The notes under the pieces: model-generated
What the model saw: only the letters and a program-made list of their open reading frames with translations
Told to the model about the DNA's origin: nothing
The model's database searches: none
In this document: piece by piece, positions 1 through 5,256 of the stretch
Layout: each line of letters begins with the position of its first letter
Position numbering within the stretch: the stretch's first letter is position 1
Program-made: the position numbers and the translations under genes
Source: Porphyromonadaceae bacterium
GTDB lineage: Bacteria > Bacteroidota > Bacteroidia > Bacteroidales > Paludibacteraceae
Reading direction: 5' to 3'
Length of the DNA: 5,256 nt
Assembly (NCBI GenBank): GCA_905372135.1
Contig: CAJPNS010000111.1
Coordinates: forward strand, 1-5,256

Positions 1-380
1 ATAGGATACTTATTTTCTCTTTTTATTGAATGTAGGGTACTTAGCATAAAATCTAGTAAATATCCGTCTTTACCTCGCACTAATTCGTAATCTCCCGGAT
101 TTATAACATTACTAAAGGTTTCGTAATAAGTCTGTCCTTTATGCCAAGTACCATCTGTAAGGAGATAATATACCCTGATACTATCGATATTATATCCGTT
201 GGGGTTCGATGGGTCGAGCAAATCGTTACCTACGCTGTCTCTGACATAAAAAGCGAAAACCTCATCCATAAACACACCGATACAATCGTCAGTAACAGCA
301 TATTTGGTCACCGTATGTTTACAAGAGAGTAAAATAACGGATATCATACATAGAGCTATAAATGGTATTTTGTTTTTCAT
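1..380 (-). CDS. Small lipoprotein of unknown function, N-terminal part (runs off the left edge)
   Basis: An open frame starts at the ATG at 380 (minus strand) and runs through 126 codons without a stop to the window edge, so the C-terminus is missing. The first 20 residues form a type II (lipoprotein) signal peptide: K2 and K4, a hydrophobic stretch at about residues 5-18, then a lipobox LLSC with the lipidated cysteine at residue 20. This predicts export and anchoring in the inner or outer membrane. The residues after the cysteine (KHTVT) lack the acidic cluster typical of Bacteroidota surface-export signals, so its final location is open. The mature part is rich in Tyr and Asp and contains GNDLLDP at residues 51-57, followed by alternating hydrophobic residues (IDSIRVYYLL, 66-75) that suggest beta strands. 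Similar small Bacteroidales lipoproteins are known as hypothetical proteins, and I do not recognise a function. GC (about 36%) is well below the two large genes (about 50%). It is divergent from the PBP gene. Confidence 0.8.
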   Translation of the reverse strand, partial: MKNKIPFIALCMISVILLSCKHTVTKYAVTDDCIGVFMDEVFAFYVRDSVGNDLLDPSNPNGYNIDSIRVYYLLTDGTWHKGQTYYETFSNVINPGDYELVRGKDGYLLDFMLSTLHSIKRENKYP

Positions 381-408
381 AATACAACGATATTTTTAAG
401 TTTTATAT

Positions 409-416
409 CAAAAGTA
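409..416 (-). promoter_or_regulatory. Candidate proximal -7 box of the lipoprotein gene
   Basis: The minus strand reads TACTTTTG, an exact match to the Bacteroidota -7 consensus TAnnTTTG, 28 bp before the ATG. Transcription from it would leave a leader of roughly 20 nt. No TTTG is visible at the expected -33 distance, so this is either a weak promoter or a chance match in AT-rich DNA. Confidence 0.4.
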
Positions 417-541
417 TACTATTACGATTAATTGGAATAACCATATCACCATCATTATTAGAATTATTAGTTGTATAAAAGCCAAAAGTTTCATAGGACA
501 AGCAATACATGTAAATGATAATACAATAAATATATCGTATG

Positions 542-572
542 CAAAGCTATAAAATATTTGTTATTATACAAA
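542..572 (-). promoter_or_regulatory. Candidate distal Bacteroidota-type promoter (-33/-7) facing the lipoprotein gene
   Basis: On the minus strand TTTG (572-569) is followed after exactly 19 bp by TAGCTTTG (549-542), matching the -33 TTTG and -7 TAnnTTTG consensus with good spacing. A start about 7 nt further on would give a leader of roughly 155 nt before the ATG at 380. It has both elements, which the proximal candidate at 409-416 does not. The region is AT-rich, so a chance match is possible. Confidence 0.45.
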
Positions 573-581
573 CGAATATTT
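552..581. promoter_or_regulatory. Imperfect palindrome overlapping the distal -33 box (operator-like)
   Basis: AAATATTTGTT (552-562) and AACGAATATTT (571-581) are reverse complements except for one position that can form G-U in RNA. They are separated by 8 nt. The right arm contains most of the -33 TTTG of the minus-strand promoter, and the left arm lies in its spacer, so a bound dimeric regulator could block that promoter. The sequence is very AT-rich, which makes chance symmetry fairly likely. Confidence 0.25.
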
Positions 582-617
582 GATTTAATTTAACCATAGA
601 CACTTATAACTTGAATT

Positions 618-652
618 TTTGCCTCATAGAAAGTCAAAAAATAGTACCTTTG
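618..652 (+). promoter_or_regulatory. Promoter of the PBP1A gene (Bacteroidota-type)
   Basis: TACCTTTG at 645-652 matches the -7 consensus TAnnTTTG. A TTTG at 618-621 is the best -33 candidate, although its 23-bp spacing is slightly long. A start near 659 would leave a leader of about 27 nt. No Shine-Dalgarno sequence is seen in that leader, which is AT-rich as is usual for Bacteroidota. Confidence 0.6.
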
Positions 653-685
653 CAATTCTAAAACCACATTTATATAGTAAATACT

Positions 686-3001
686 ATGAATATCAACAGC
701 GGAAAAAACTCTTTGGACGATAAGACCAAACAAAAATTTCTCAAATATTTCTGGGGAATAGTAGCTATCGGAGTGGGAGTAGTAGCTCTCACGTTCCTAC
801 TTATATCGGTCGGTATAGTAGGCTATGTACCACCTCTGGAAGAGCTCGAAAACCCTAAAAACAAACTCGCAACCGAGATATACTCTGCCGACGGTAAGGT
901 AATCGGTACTTTCTACTCGGGCAAAGACAACCGTATGAAAACCACATACGACGAACTTTCGCCGAACCTCATAAATGCCCTCTTGGCTACCGAAGACGTA
1001 AGGTTTTACAAACACTCGGGAGTCGACGGCAAAGCACTCCTAAGGGCTATACTCTCGTTTGGAGGAGGCGGAGGAGCATCTACCATCACTCAACAAACGG
1101 CAAAACTGCTATACACCAATCGTTCGGGAAACTTCTTCAAGCGTATACCTCAGAAACTCAACGAGTGGATTATCGCTGTCAGGCTCGAGAGGCTTTTCAC
1201 CAAAGAGGAGATAATGTCGCTCTATTTCAACAAATTCGATTTCCTAAACAATGCCGTCGGTATCAAGACTGCCTCGCAGGTCTACTTCAACACCACACCC
1301 GACAAACTCACCATACCGCAGGCAGCTACACTAGTGGGAATGTGCAAAAATCCATCGCTATACAACCCTGCAAGCCACCGCGAAGAGACCCGACAGCGTG
1401 CACTCAACAGACGCAACACCGTAATCGACCAGATGGCAAAATATAAGTTCATCACACGCCAAGAAGCTGAGGAGTATAAGCAGACACAAATGGGACTCGA
1501 CTACCACTCAGCTCGCCACGACCAAGGGCTTGCCCCGTATATGCGCGAATATCTACGCACACGGCTCAATGCCAAGAAACCCAAACGATCTTCATACGCA
1601 GACTGGCAACTCAAACCCTACGGACAGTACTACCTCGATTCGCTCGCTTGGGAGACCGACCCTCTGTATGGTTTCATCGAGAAGAATCCAAAATCGGACG
1701 GCACCAAATACAGTCTGTATCAAGACGGACTTAAGATATACACCACCATCGACAGCCGTATGCAGTCGTATGCCGAGAGCGTAGTACGTCAATGGCTTAC
1801 AGGGTTGCAAAACGACTTTTTCAAAGAGAAGAAAAAACGCAAAAACGGTATCTTCCCATCGAATTTCACCAAAGACGATATCGATAAATTTATCGAGAGG
1901 TCTATACTACGCACCGAGCGTTACCGCGTCATGAAGGCGAGCGGTATGAGCAAATCGCAGATATTTGCTGAGTTCGACAAACCTATCGATATGAAGGTGT
2001 TTTCGTGGCGAGGCGAGATAGACACCGTAATGTCGCCCCGCGACTCGATGCTGTGGGCTAAGAGTTTTGCTCGTGTGGGCTTTATGAGTATGGAGCCTTC
2101 CAACGGCTACGTCAAGGCTTACGTGGGCGGACCCGACTTCACCTACTTCCAATACGATATGGCTACTCAGGGACGCCGACAGGTAGGGTCTACCGTAAAA
2201 CCATTCATCTATACTCTTGCTATGGAAGAGGGGATGTATCCTTGCGACAAGATAATAAACCAACCCGTAACACTCACCGATGCCAACGGCAAACCTTTCA
2301 CCCCTCGCAATGGCTCCAAGGCTCGACTCAACGAGCAGGTCACTCTGCGATGGATGCTTCAGAATTCGAACAACTGGGGCTCGGCAACTCTTATGGGAAT
2401 GCTTGCCCCGGAGCAGTTGGTAAAGCTTATGCGGTCGTTCGGTATATCGGGCTATATACCGCCGGTAGTATCTCTCTGCTTGGGACCGAACGAAGTGTCG
2501 GTCGCAGAGATGGTAGCAGCCTATACGACATTCCCCAATAAAGGTATCAGGACTACACCTGTATTCGTAACACATATAACAGACAACAAAGGTAACGTCA
2601 TAGCTCAATTTGCTACCAATACCATAGAGGTGGTAAACGAGAAGACTGCCTACAAAATGATAAATATGATGCAGGCAGTACTCGACGGCGGCACAGGCTC
2701 GCGAGTACGCTACAAGTACGGTGTCAACGCTCCTGCAGGTGGCAAGACCGGTACCACAAACGACAACTCAGACGGATGGTTTATCGCCTACACTCCGCAA
2801 CTTGTGAGCGGCGTATGGGTCGGCTGGGAAGACCGCCAGATACACTTCGCAAGTATGGCCGAAGGACAAGGTGCCAATATGGCTCTACCGATATGGGCTA
2901 TGTATATGAAGCAGGTACTCGAAGATACATCTTTGGGCTACAGTCCGTCGGCTCGCTTCAATATCCCCGAGTGGTTCAACCCGAACGAAGGATGTGAATA
3001 G
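686..3001 (+). CDS. mrcA: Class A penicillin-binding protein 1A (bifunctional transglycosylase/transpeptidase)
   Basis: This inner-membrane enzyme polymerises lipid II into glycan strands and cross-links their stem peptides in the periplasm. The 771-aa protein has a short cytoplasmic N-terminus and one membrane helix (about 22-48). The GT51 transglycosylase domain (about 75-245) has its catalytic Glu at E103 in EDVRFYKHSG, GGASTITQQ at 129-137, and the RLERLFTKEEI block at 166-176, where E174 or E175 would be the second acidic residue. A variable linker region (about 280-460) includes a Lys/Arg-rich stretch near 380-390. The transpeptidase domain has SxxK at S502-K505 (STVK, acylated serine S502), SxN at 561-563 (SNN), and KTGT at 687-690. 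All key residues are present, and the length is in the usual range for Bacteroidales PBP1A. The ATG at 686 is chosen because it gives a complete cytoplasmic tail before the membrane helix and lies just after a promoter. The gene is a single transcription unit, convergent with purL. PBP1B/1C-like naming is possible, but domain order and motifs fit PBP1A best. Confidence 0.95.
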   Translation: MNINSGKNSLDDKTKQKFLKYFWGIVAIGVGVVALTFLLISVGIVGYVPPLEELENPKNKLATEIYSADGKVIGTFYSGKDNRMKTTYDELSPNLINALLATEDVRFYKHSGVDGKALLRAILSFGGGGGASTITQQTAKLLYTNRSGNFFKRIPQKLNEWIIAVRLERLFTKEEIMSLYFNKFDFLNNAVGIKTASQVYFNTTPDKLTIPQAATLVGMCKNPSLYNPASHREETRQRALNRRNTVIDQMAKYKFITRQEAEEYKQTQMGLDYHSARHDQGLAPYMREYLRTRLNAKKPKRSSYADWQLKPYGQYYLDSLAWETDPLYGFIEKNPKSDGTKYSLYQDGLKIYTTIDSRMQSYAESVVRQWLTGLQNDFFKEKKKRKNGIFPSNFTKDDIDKFIERSILRTERYRVMKASGMSKSQIFAEFDKPIDMKVFSWRGEIDTVMSPRDSMLWAKSFARVGFMSMEPSNGYVKAYVGGPDFTYFQYDMATQGRRQVGSTVKPFIYTLAMEEGMYPCDKIINQPVTLTDANGKPFTPRNGSKARLNEQVTLRWMLQNSNNWGSATLMGMLAPEQLVKLMRSFGISGYIPPVVSLCLGPNEVSVAEMVAAYTTFPNKGIRTTPVFVTHITDNKGNVIAQFATNTIEVVNEKTAYKMINMMQAVLDGGTGSRVRYKYGVNAPAGGKTGTTNDNSDGWFIAYTPQLVSGVWVGWEDRQIHFASMAEGQGANMALPIWAMYMKQVLEDTSLGYSPSARFNIPEWFNPNEGCE

Positions 3002-3015
3002 AATAAAAATAAAAA

Positions 3016-3029
3016 ATTACTAATTACGA
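3016..3029. repeat. Two ATTAC-type heptamers after the PBP1A stop
   Basis: ATTACTA then ATTACGA (3016-3029) match the unit of the longer heptamer array at 5034-5094, on the other side of purL and in the same orientation. Two units in AT-rich DNA could be chance, but the same motif at both ends of the truncated gene is worth noting. Confidence 0.35.
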
Positions 3030-3065
3030 TGTATGGGCGAATAGTTATTCACCCATACATTTTTT
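3029..3065 (+). terminator. Intrinsic terminator of the PBP1A gene
   Basis: ATGTATGGG (3029-3037) pairs with CCCATACAT (3052-3060). Past one C/A mismatch, GAATA (3039-3043) pairs with TATTC (3046-3050). A run of five T follows at 3061-3065. The hairpin begins 28 bp after the PBP stop codon. On the other strand a T-rich stretch lies about 11 nt beyond the stem (A-runs at 3003-3016), so weak termination of the convergent purL transcript is also possible. Confidence 0.75.
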
Positions 3066-3068
3066 GTT

Positions 3069-3099
3069 GCCCACAAACACCTAAAACCTCGCTTAAACG
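3069..3099 (-). repeat. Diverged inverted copy of the 5155-5219 repeat
   Basis: Read on the minus strand, this stretch holds CGTTTAAGCG (3099-3090), TTAGGTGTTT (3084-3075) and TGGGC (3073-3069), in that order. The same blocks occur in the same order on the plus strand at 5155-5164, 5193-5202 and 5208-5212. The two copies differ in internal spacing: the first two blocks start 15 bp apart here and 38 bp apart there. They lie in inverted orientation on either side of purL. Confidence 0.5.
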
Positions 3100-3116
3100 A
3101 TTAAACGCCCAAACTC

Positions 3117-4988
3117 CTAATCGCACGATACAAAGGGGTTGCGGTCGGCTACGGCTGCAATAGTGGCTCGGGCGAAGTGTTGGGCTCCTGCCGAGTCGAT
3201 AAATTCGCGTGAGAGGTCTACTATCGTTTCGCCCTTGAACATCATTCTCAGGCGTGCCGTGTCGGTAACATCGGCAATGTGTGTTACCTCTATATTTTCT
3301 TCGCTGCAATACCGCATAAACTCCTCAATATCGTCTCTACCGACAACGACAGCCATACGCTCTTGGCTTTCGGATATGGCGAGCTCCGTTGCCGATAGTC
3401 CGGAATATTTCGTACGCACGCGGTCGAGATATATGTCGAGTCCATCGGCAAGTTCGCCGACAGCTACACATACTCCGCCCGCCCCGAAGTCGTTTGCTTT
3501 CTTTACGAGGCGTGTGGCTTCGCTCCTGCGAAATAGTCGTTGCAGCTTACGCTCCTCGGGAGCGTTGCCCTTCTGTACTTCGCTGCTACACCGCTCGAGG
3601 CTTTCTGTAGTATGTTCCTTCGACGAGCCTGTGGCTCCGCCTACGCCGTCGCGTCCGGTACGTCCGCCAAACATCAGTACCACATCGCCTGCTTTCGGCT
3701 TCAGCCGCCTAACGTCGTCGACTCTGACGGCACCGACTACGGCACCGACTTCGAGGCGTTTGGCTACATATTGGTCGTGATATATCTCGCGGACGAATGT
3801 AGTGGCAAGTCCTATCTGATTGCCATACGACGAATAGCCTTGAGCTGCTTTGGTAGATATTGTCTTCTGCGGCAGCTTGCCTTTGAGAGTATCGCCTACG
3901 GGCATATATATATCACCGGCACCCGTAACACGCATAGCCTGATAGACGTAGCTTCGTCCCGACAGAGGGTCGCGTATGGCACCGCCGAGGCAGGTCGAGG
4001 CACCGCCGAAGGGTTCTATCTCGGTCGGGTGGTTGTGTGTTTCGTTTTTGAATTGAAGTAGCCAACGCTCCGACTTACCGTCGACGTCGACATCGACCGT
4101 TATCGAACAGGCGTTGTTTTCGTCGCTCTCCTCGAGGTCGTCGAGAAAGCCTTTTGCCCTCAGGTATCGCGCTCCGAGAGTCGCCATATCCATAAGGCAT
4201 ACGTTGCGGTCCGAACGGCGAAGCTCGCCACGCATGCTGTGATACAACTCGAGCGAAGCCTCTATGCTGTCCGATGCAAGTCCCTTTTCGATAGTTATCT
4301 CCTCGAGCGATGTGTTGAATGTCGTATGCCGACAGTGGTCGCTCCAGTAGGTATCGAGTATCTTGAGTTCGGTCTCGTATGGGTTGCGACGCTCAAGGCG
4401 GAAGTATCGCACTACTTCTCTAAGGTCGTCGGCATTCATAGCGAGGCTGTTTTCTTTGCAATAACGAGCTAAGTCGTCGTCTTGTAGGTCGACAAATCCC
4501 TCTATGATACGTGCCTCTTCGGCAGCTGGCTGAGCGAAGGTCTCCAGTATGGAGAGGTCTTTTTGACGACTCTCGATAGGATTGACGAAGTAACGCCTTA
4601 TCTTGTCCATAGTCTCGGTATCGATAGGCTCGTCGAATAGTATTATCTTGCCGCTTTTGATAGTAATGTCGGCATTGTAGTCTATAAGGCGTACACAGTC
4701 TTCTGCCGAGCTTGCCCGTTGGTCGAACTGTCCGGGCAGGTATTCGACGGCGAGGTACTGTCTGCCCTCGAGGTCGAAGTCGGTCGTTACGCGGTCGGTC
4801 GGTCGCTCACCGAAGACGGTGTATAGGCATTTGTCGAGCAGCTGTCGGTCGAAGCCAAACAGGTCATAGACGTTCACAAGTCTCAGTTGGCTGAGCTTCA
4901 GACTGAGACTGGCATTTAGTTCCTTGCGAAGGCTCTGTGCTTCGACTTGGAAACCCTCTTTCTTCTCTACAAAAACACGGTAGTTCAT
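3117..4988 (-). CDS. purL: Truncated phosphoribosylformylglycinamidine synthase PurL (N-terminal half only)
   Basis: PurL converts FGAR, glutamine and ATP to FGAM, the fourth step of purine synthesis, in the cytoplasm. This 623-aa product matches the first half of the large single-chain form (about 1,230-1,300 aa). It has the PurS-like N-terminal domain (about 1-150), the linker with SDHCRHTTF at 216-224, the first AIRS-type N domain with ETHNHPTEIEPFGG at 316-329, and the first C domain with GGRTGRDGVGGATG (441-454), DFGAGG (500-505) and SESQERM (539-545). The frame then ends VADRNPFVSCD and stop. The second N/C pair and the C-terminal glutaminase with its Cys-His-Glu triad are absent, and the next 115 bp cannot hold them. 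No internal stop or frameshift is seen. I chose the ATG at 4988 (MNYRVFVEKKEGFQ, the family's usual start). The longer frame from a TTG at 5021 begins inside the -7 box. Alone it should lack FGAM synthase activity, so it is a recent pseudogene, half of a split enzyme, or an assembly error. Confidence 0.85.
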   Translation of the reverse strand: MNYRVFVEKKEGFQVEAQSLRKELNASLSLKLSQLRLVNVYDLFGFDRQLLDKCLYTVFGERPTDRVTTDFDLEGRQYLAVEYLPGQFDQRASSAEDCVRLIDYNADITIKSGKIILFDEPIDTETMDKIRRYFVNPIESRQKDLSILETFAQPAAEEARIIEGFVDLQDDDLARYCKENSLAMNADDLREVVRYFRLERRNPYETELKILDTYWSDHCRHTTFNTSLEEITIEKGLASDSIEASLELYHSMRGELRRSDRNVCLMDMATLGARYLRAKGFLDDLEESDENNACSITVDVDVDGKSERWLLQFKNETHNHPTEIEPFGGASTCLGGAIRDPLSGRSYVYQAMRVTGAGDIYMPVGDTLKGKLPQKTISTKAAQGYSSYGNQIGLATTFVREIYHDQYVAKRLEVGAVVGAVRVDDVRRLKPKAGDVVLMFGGRTGRDGVGGATGSSKEHTTESLERCSSEVQKGNAPEERKLQRLFRRSEATRLVKKANDFGAGGVCVAVGELADGLDIYLDRVRTKYSGLSATELAISESQERMAVVVGRDDIEEFMRYCSEENIEVTHIADVTDTARLRMMFKGETIVDLSREFIDSAGAQHFARATIAAVADRNPFVSCD

Positions 4989-5018
4989 CTTTTGCGTCTC
5001 TTTTGATATTAACGAACA

Positions 5019-5026
5019 CAAAGGTA
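5019..5026 (-). promoter_or_regulatory. -7 box of the purL promoter
   Basis: The minus strand reads TACCTTTG, the same 8-mer as the PBP1A -7 box, 31 bp before the ATG at 4988. The start would fall near 5012, leaving a leader of about 24 nt. The -33 position (about 5046-5050) lies inside the heptamer array and shows no TTTG. This box rules out translation from the TTG at 5021, which overlaps it. Confidence 0.6.
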
Positions 5027-5033
5027 GTAATTA

Positions 5034-5094
5034 ATTACGAATTAGAAATTACGAATTACGAATTAGAAATTACGAATTACGAATTACGAATTAC
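5034..5094. repeat. Heptamer tandem array, about 8.7 units of ATTACGA
   Basis: Eight complete 7-bp units run from 5034 to 5089 and a partial ATTAC follows to 5094. Units 1, 3, 4, 6, 7 and 8 read ATTACGA, while units 2 and 5 read ATTAGAA, so the first six units also form two copies of a 21-bp repeat. The array abuts the purL promoter and covers where its -33 element should be. Such AT-rich intergenic arrays occur in Bacteroidales genomes. Confidence 0.85.
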
Positions 5095-5095
5095 T

Positions 5096-5139
5096 ACCGA
5101 CAGTGCGGAGCAAATTATCACCGACAGTGCGGAGCAAAT
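5096..5139. repeat. 24-bp tandem duplication
   Basis: The 20-mer beginning ACCGACAGTGCGG and ending GCAAAT occurs at 5096-5115 and again, identically, at 5120-5139, giving a 24-bp period. It directly follows the heptamer array. It is GC-richer than the array, so it has a separate origin. No coding role is supported. Confidence 0.85.
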
Positions 5140-5154
5140 GTAGAAATGTTGAAG

Positions 5155-5219
5155 CGTTTAAGCGTTGAATTGTTTAAATGGGGTATTGGGTGTTAGGTGT
5201 TTTCTCTTGGGCTTTGCCC
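5155..5219 (+). repeat. Dispersed repeat, partner of 3069-3099
   Basis: CGTTTAAGCG (5155-5164), TTAGGTGTTT (5193-5202) and TGGGC (5208-5212) recur in the same order, on the opposite strand, just beyond the purL stop. This copy is longer in the middle and adds a GTTTAAA-containing segment. It appears to be a diverged non-coding repeat element, and its true boundaries cannot be set from two copies. Confidence 0.5.
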
Positions 5220-5221
5220 AA
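5207..5221. repeat. Short hairpin TTGGGC-TTT-GCCCAA
   Basis: A perfect 6-bp GC-containing stem with a 3-nt loop. A T6 run occurs at 5232-5237, about 10 nt after the stem. That is too far for a classical terminator, and no plus-strand gene ends before it, so it is probably part of the dispersed repeat. Confidence 0.45.
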
Positions 5222-5228
5222 ACCCACT

Positions 5229-5256
5229 TACTTTTTTGTCTTAACACAAAAAAGTA
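5229..5256. repeat. Perfect 11-bp inverted repeat at the right edge
   Basis: TACTTTTTTGT (5229-5239) and ACAAAAAAGTA (5246-5256) are exact reverse complements around a 6-nt loop CTTAAC. The right arm ends at the last base of the window, so the stem may continue. It could act as a terminator for a gene to the right on the minus strand, because U6 lies in each arm, or be the start of a dispersed intergenic element. From memory, similar T6/A6 palindromes recur in Bacteroidales intergenic DNA. Confidence 0.6.

Larger units (their letters stand above)
381..685. other. AT-rich divergent intergenic region (lipoprotein / PBP1A)
   Basis: These 305 bp separate two divergent genes. GC is about 25-30% in the part counted by hand. 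I found no credible coding frame or structured RNA. It contains two -7-like boxes facing the lipoprotein (409-416 and 542-549), an imperfect palindrome at 552-581, and a -7 box facing the PBP gene (645-652). These are listed separately. Confidence 0.7.
5027..5256. other. Gene-free repeat-rich region upstream of purL
   Basis: These 230 bp contain no credible coding frame on either strand. They hold, in order, the heptamer array, the 24-bp duplication, the diverged dispersed repeat (5155-5219) and two hairpins (5207-5221 and 5229-5256). The short frames through the region are low-complexity readings of the repeats. Confidence 0.7.

Noticed and set aside
141..332. 63-codon plus-strand frame at the left end
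   Set aside because: It is antisense to the lipoprotein frame, which has a convincing signal peptide and lipobox. This frame has neither a domain nor a plausible promoter.
1907..2608. 233-codon open frame on the minus strand inside the PBP gene
   Set aside because: It lies wholly antisense to the intact transpeptidase domain, has no recognisable domain, and its composition (many Cys, His, Arg, Tyr) is that of a shadow frame.
3139..4061. Overlapping plus-strand frames of 213 and 173 codons opposite purL
   Set aside because: They are antisense to well-conserved PurL motifs, are Ser/Arg/Thr-rich without domains, and have no promoter or start context.
3117..4988. Small-type PurL (about 740 aa, used with PurS and PurQ) as the identity of the minus-strand gene
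   Set aside because: Small PurL lacks the N-terminal PurS-like and extended linker region and contains both synthetase halves. This protein has the N-terminal region and only one half, so it is a fragment of the large form.
5034..5139. Possible CRISPR array
   Set aside because: The repeat units are 7 bp and 24 bp in direct tandem with no unique spacers, and no cas gene is present.
4937..5143. 68-codon plus-strand frame containing NYELEIT and TDSAEQ peptide repeats
   Set aside because: The peptide repeats are just the 7-bp and 24-bp DNA repeats being translated. The frame also starts inside purL and crosses its promoter.
5160..5256. Possible start of a gene read on the minus strand from the right edge
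   Set aside because: A frame of about 30 codons is open, but it is low-complexity, passes through both hairpins and the dispersed repeat, and ends within the repeat. It looks non-coding.

Overview
The window looks like Bacteroidota chromosome, most likely order Bacteroidales. Three things support this: -7 boxes of the TAnnTTTG type lie in front of the genes, Shine-Dalgarno sequences are absent before the starts, and the two large proteins resemble the Bacteroidales/gut-anaerobe forms of PBP1A and PurL. The family assignments rest on recognised motifs, because no database search was possible.

Layout, left to right. Positions 1-380 (minus strand) hold the N-terminal part of a small lipoprotein of unknown function that runs off the left edge. 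It is AT-rich, about 36% GC by hand count. Positions 381-685 are a very AT-rich divergent intergenic region. It carries two candidate minus-strand promoters for the lipoprotein, an imperfect palindrome, and a plus-strand promoter for the next gene. Positions 686-3001 (plus strand) encode a complete class A penicillin-binding protein (PBP1A type, 771 aa) with intact transglycosylase and transpeptidase motifs. A hairpin with a T-run at 3029-3065 is its likely terminator. Positions 3117-4988 (minus strand, convergent) encode the first 623 residues of the large, single-chain phosphoribosylformylglycinamidine synthase PurL. The reading frame stops right after the first synthetase half. The second half and the glutaminase domain are not in the window, and an unrelated intact gene follows 115 bp later. 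Positions 5027-5256 carry no credible gene. They hold a heptamer tandem array, a 24-bp tandem duplication and two hairpins.

The PBP and PurL genes are not functionally linked: one builds peptidoglycan at the inner membrane and the other makes purines in the cytoplasm. The notable point is the half-length PurL. It is bracketed by diverged inverted copies of a repeat (about 3069-3099 and 5155-5219) and by ATTACGA-type heptamers at both ends. That arrangement fits a gene truncated by repeat-associated rearrangement, or less likely a split PurL whose second half lies elsewhere. I saw no CRISPR array, tRNA, rRNA, transposase or clearly new multi-gene system.
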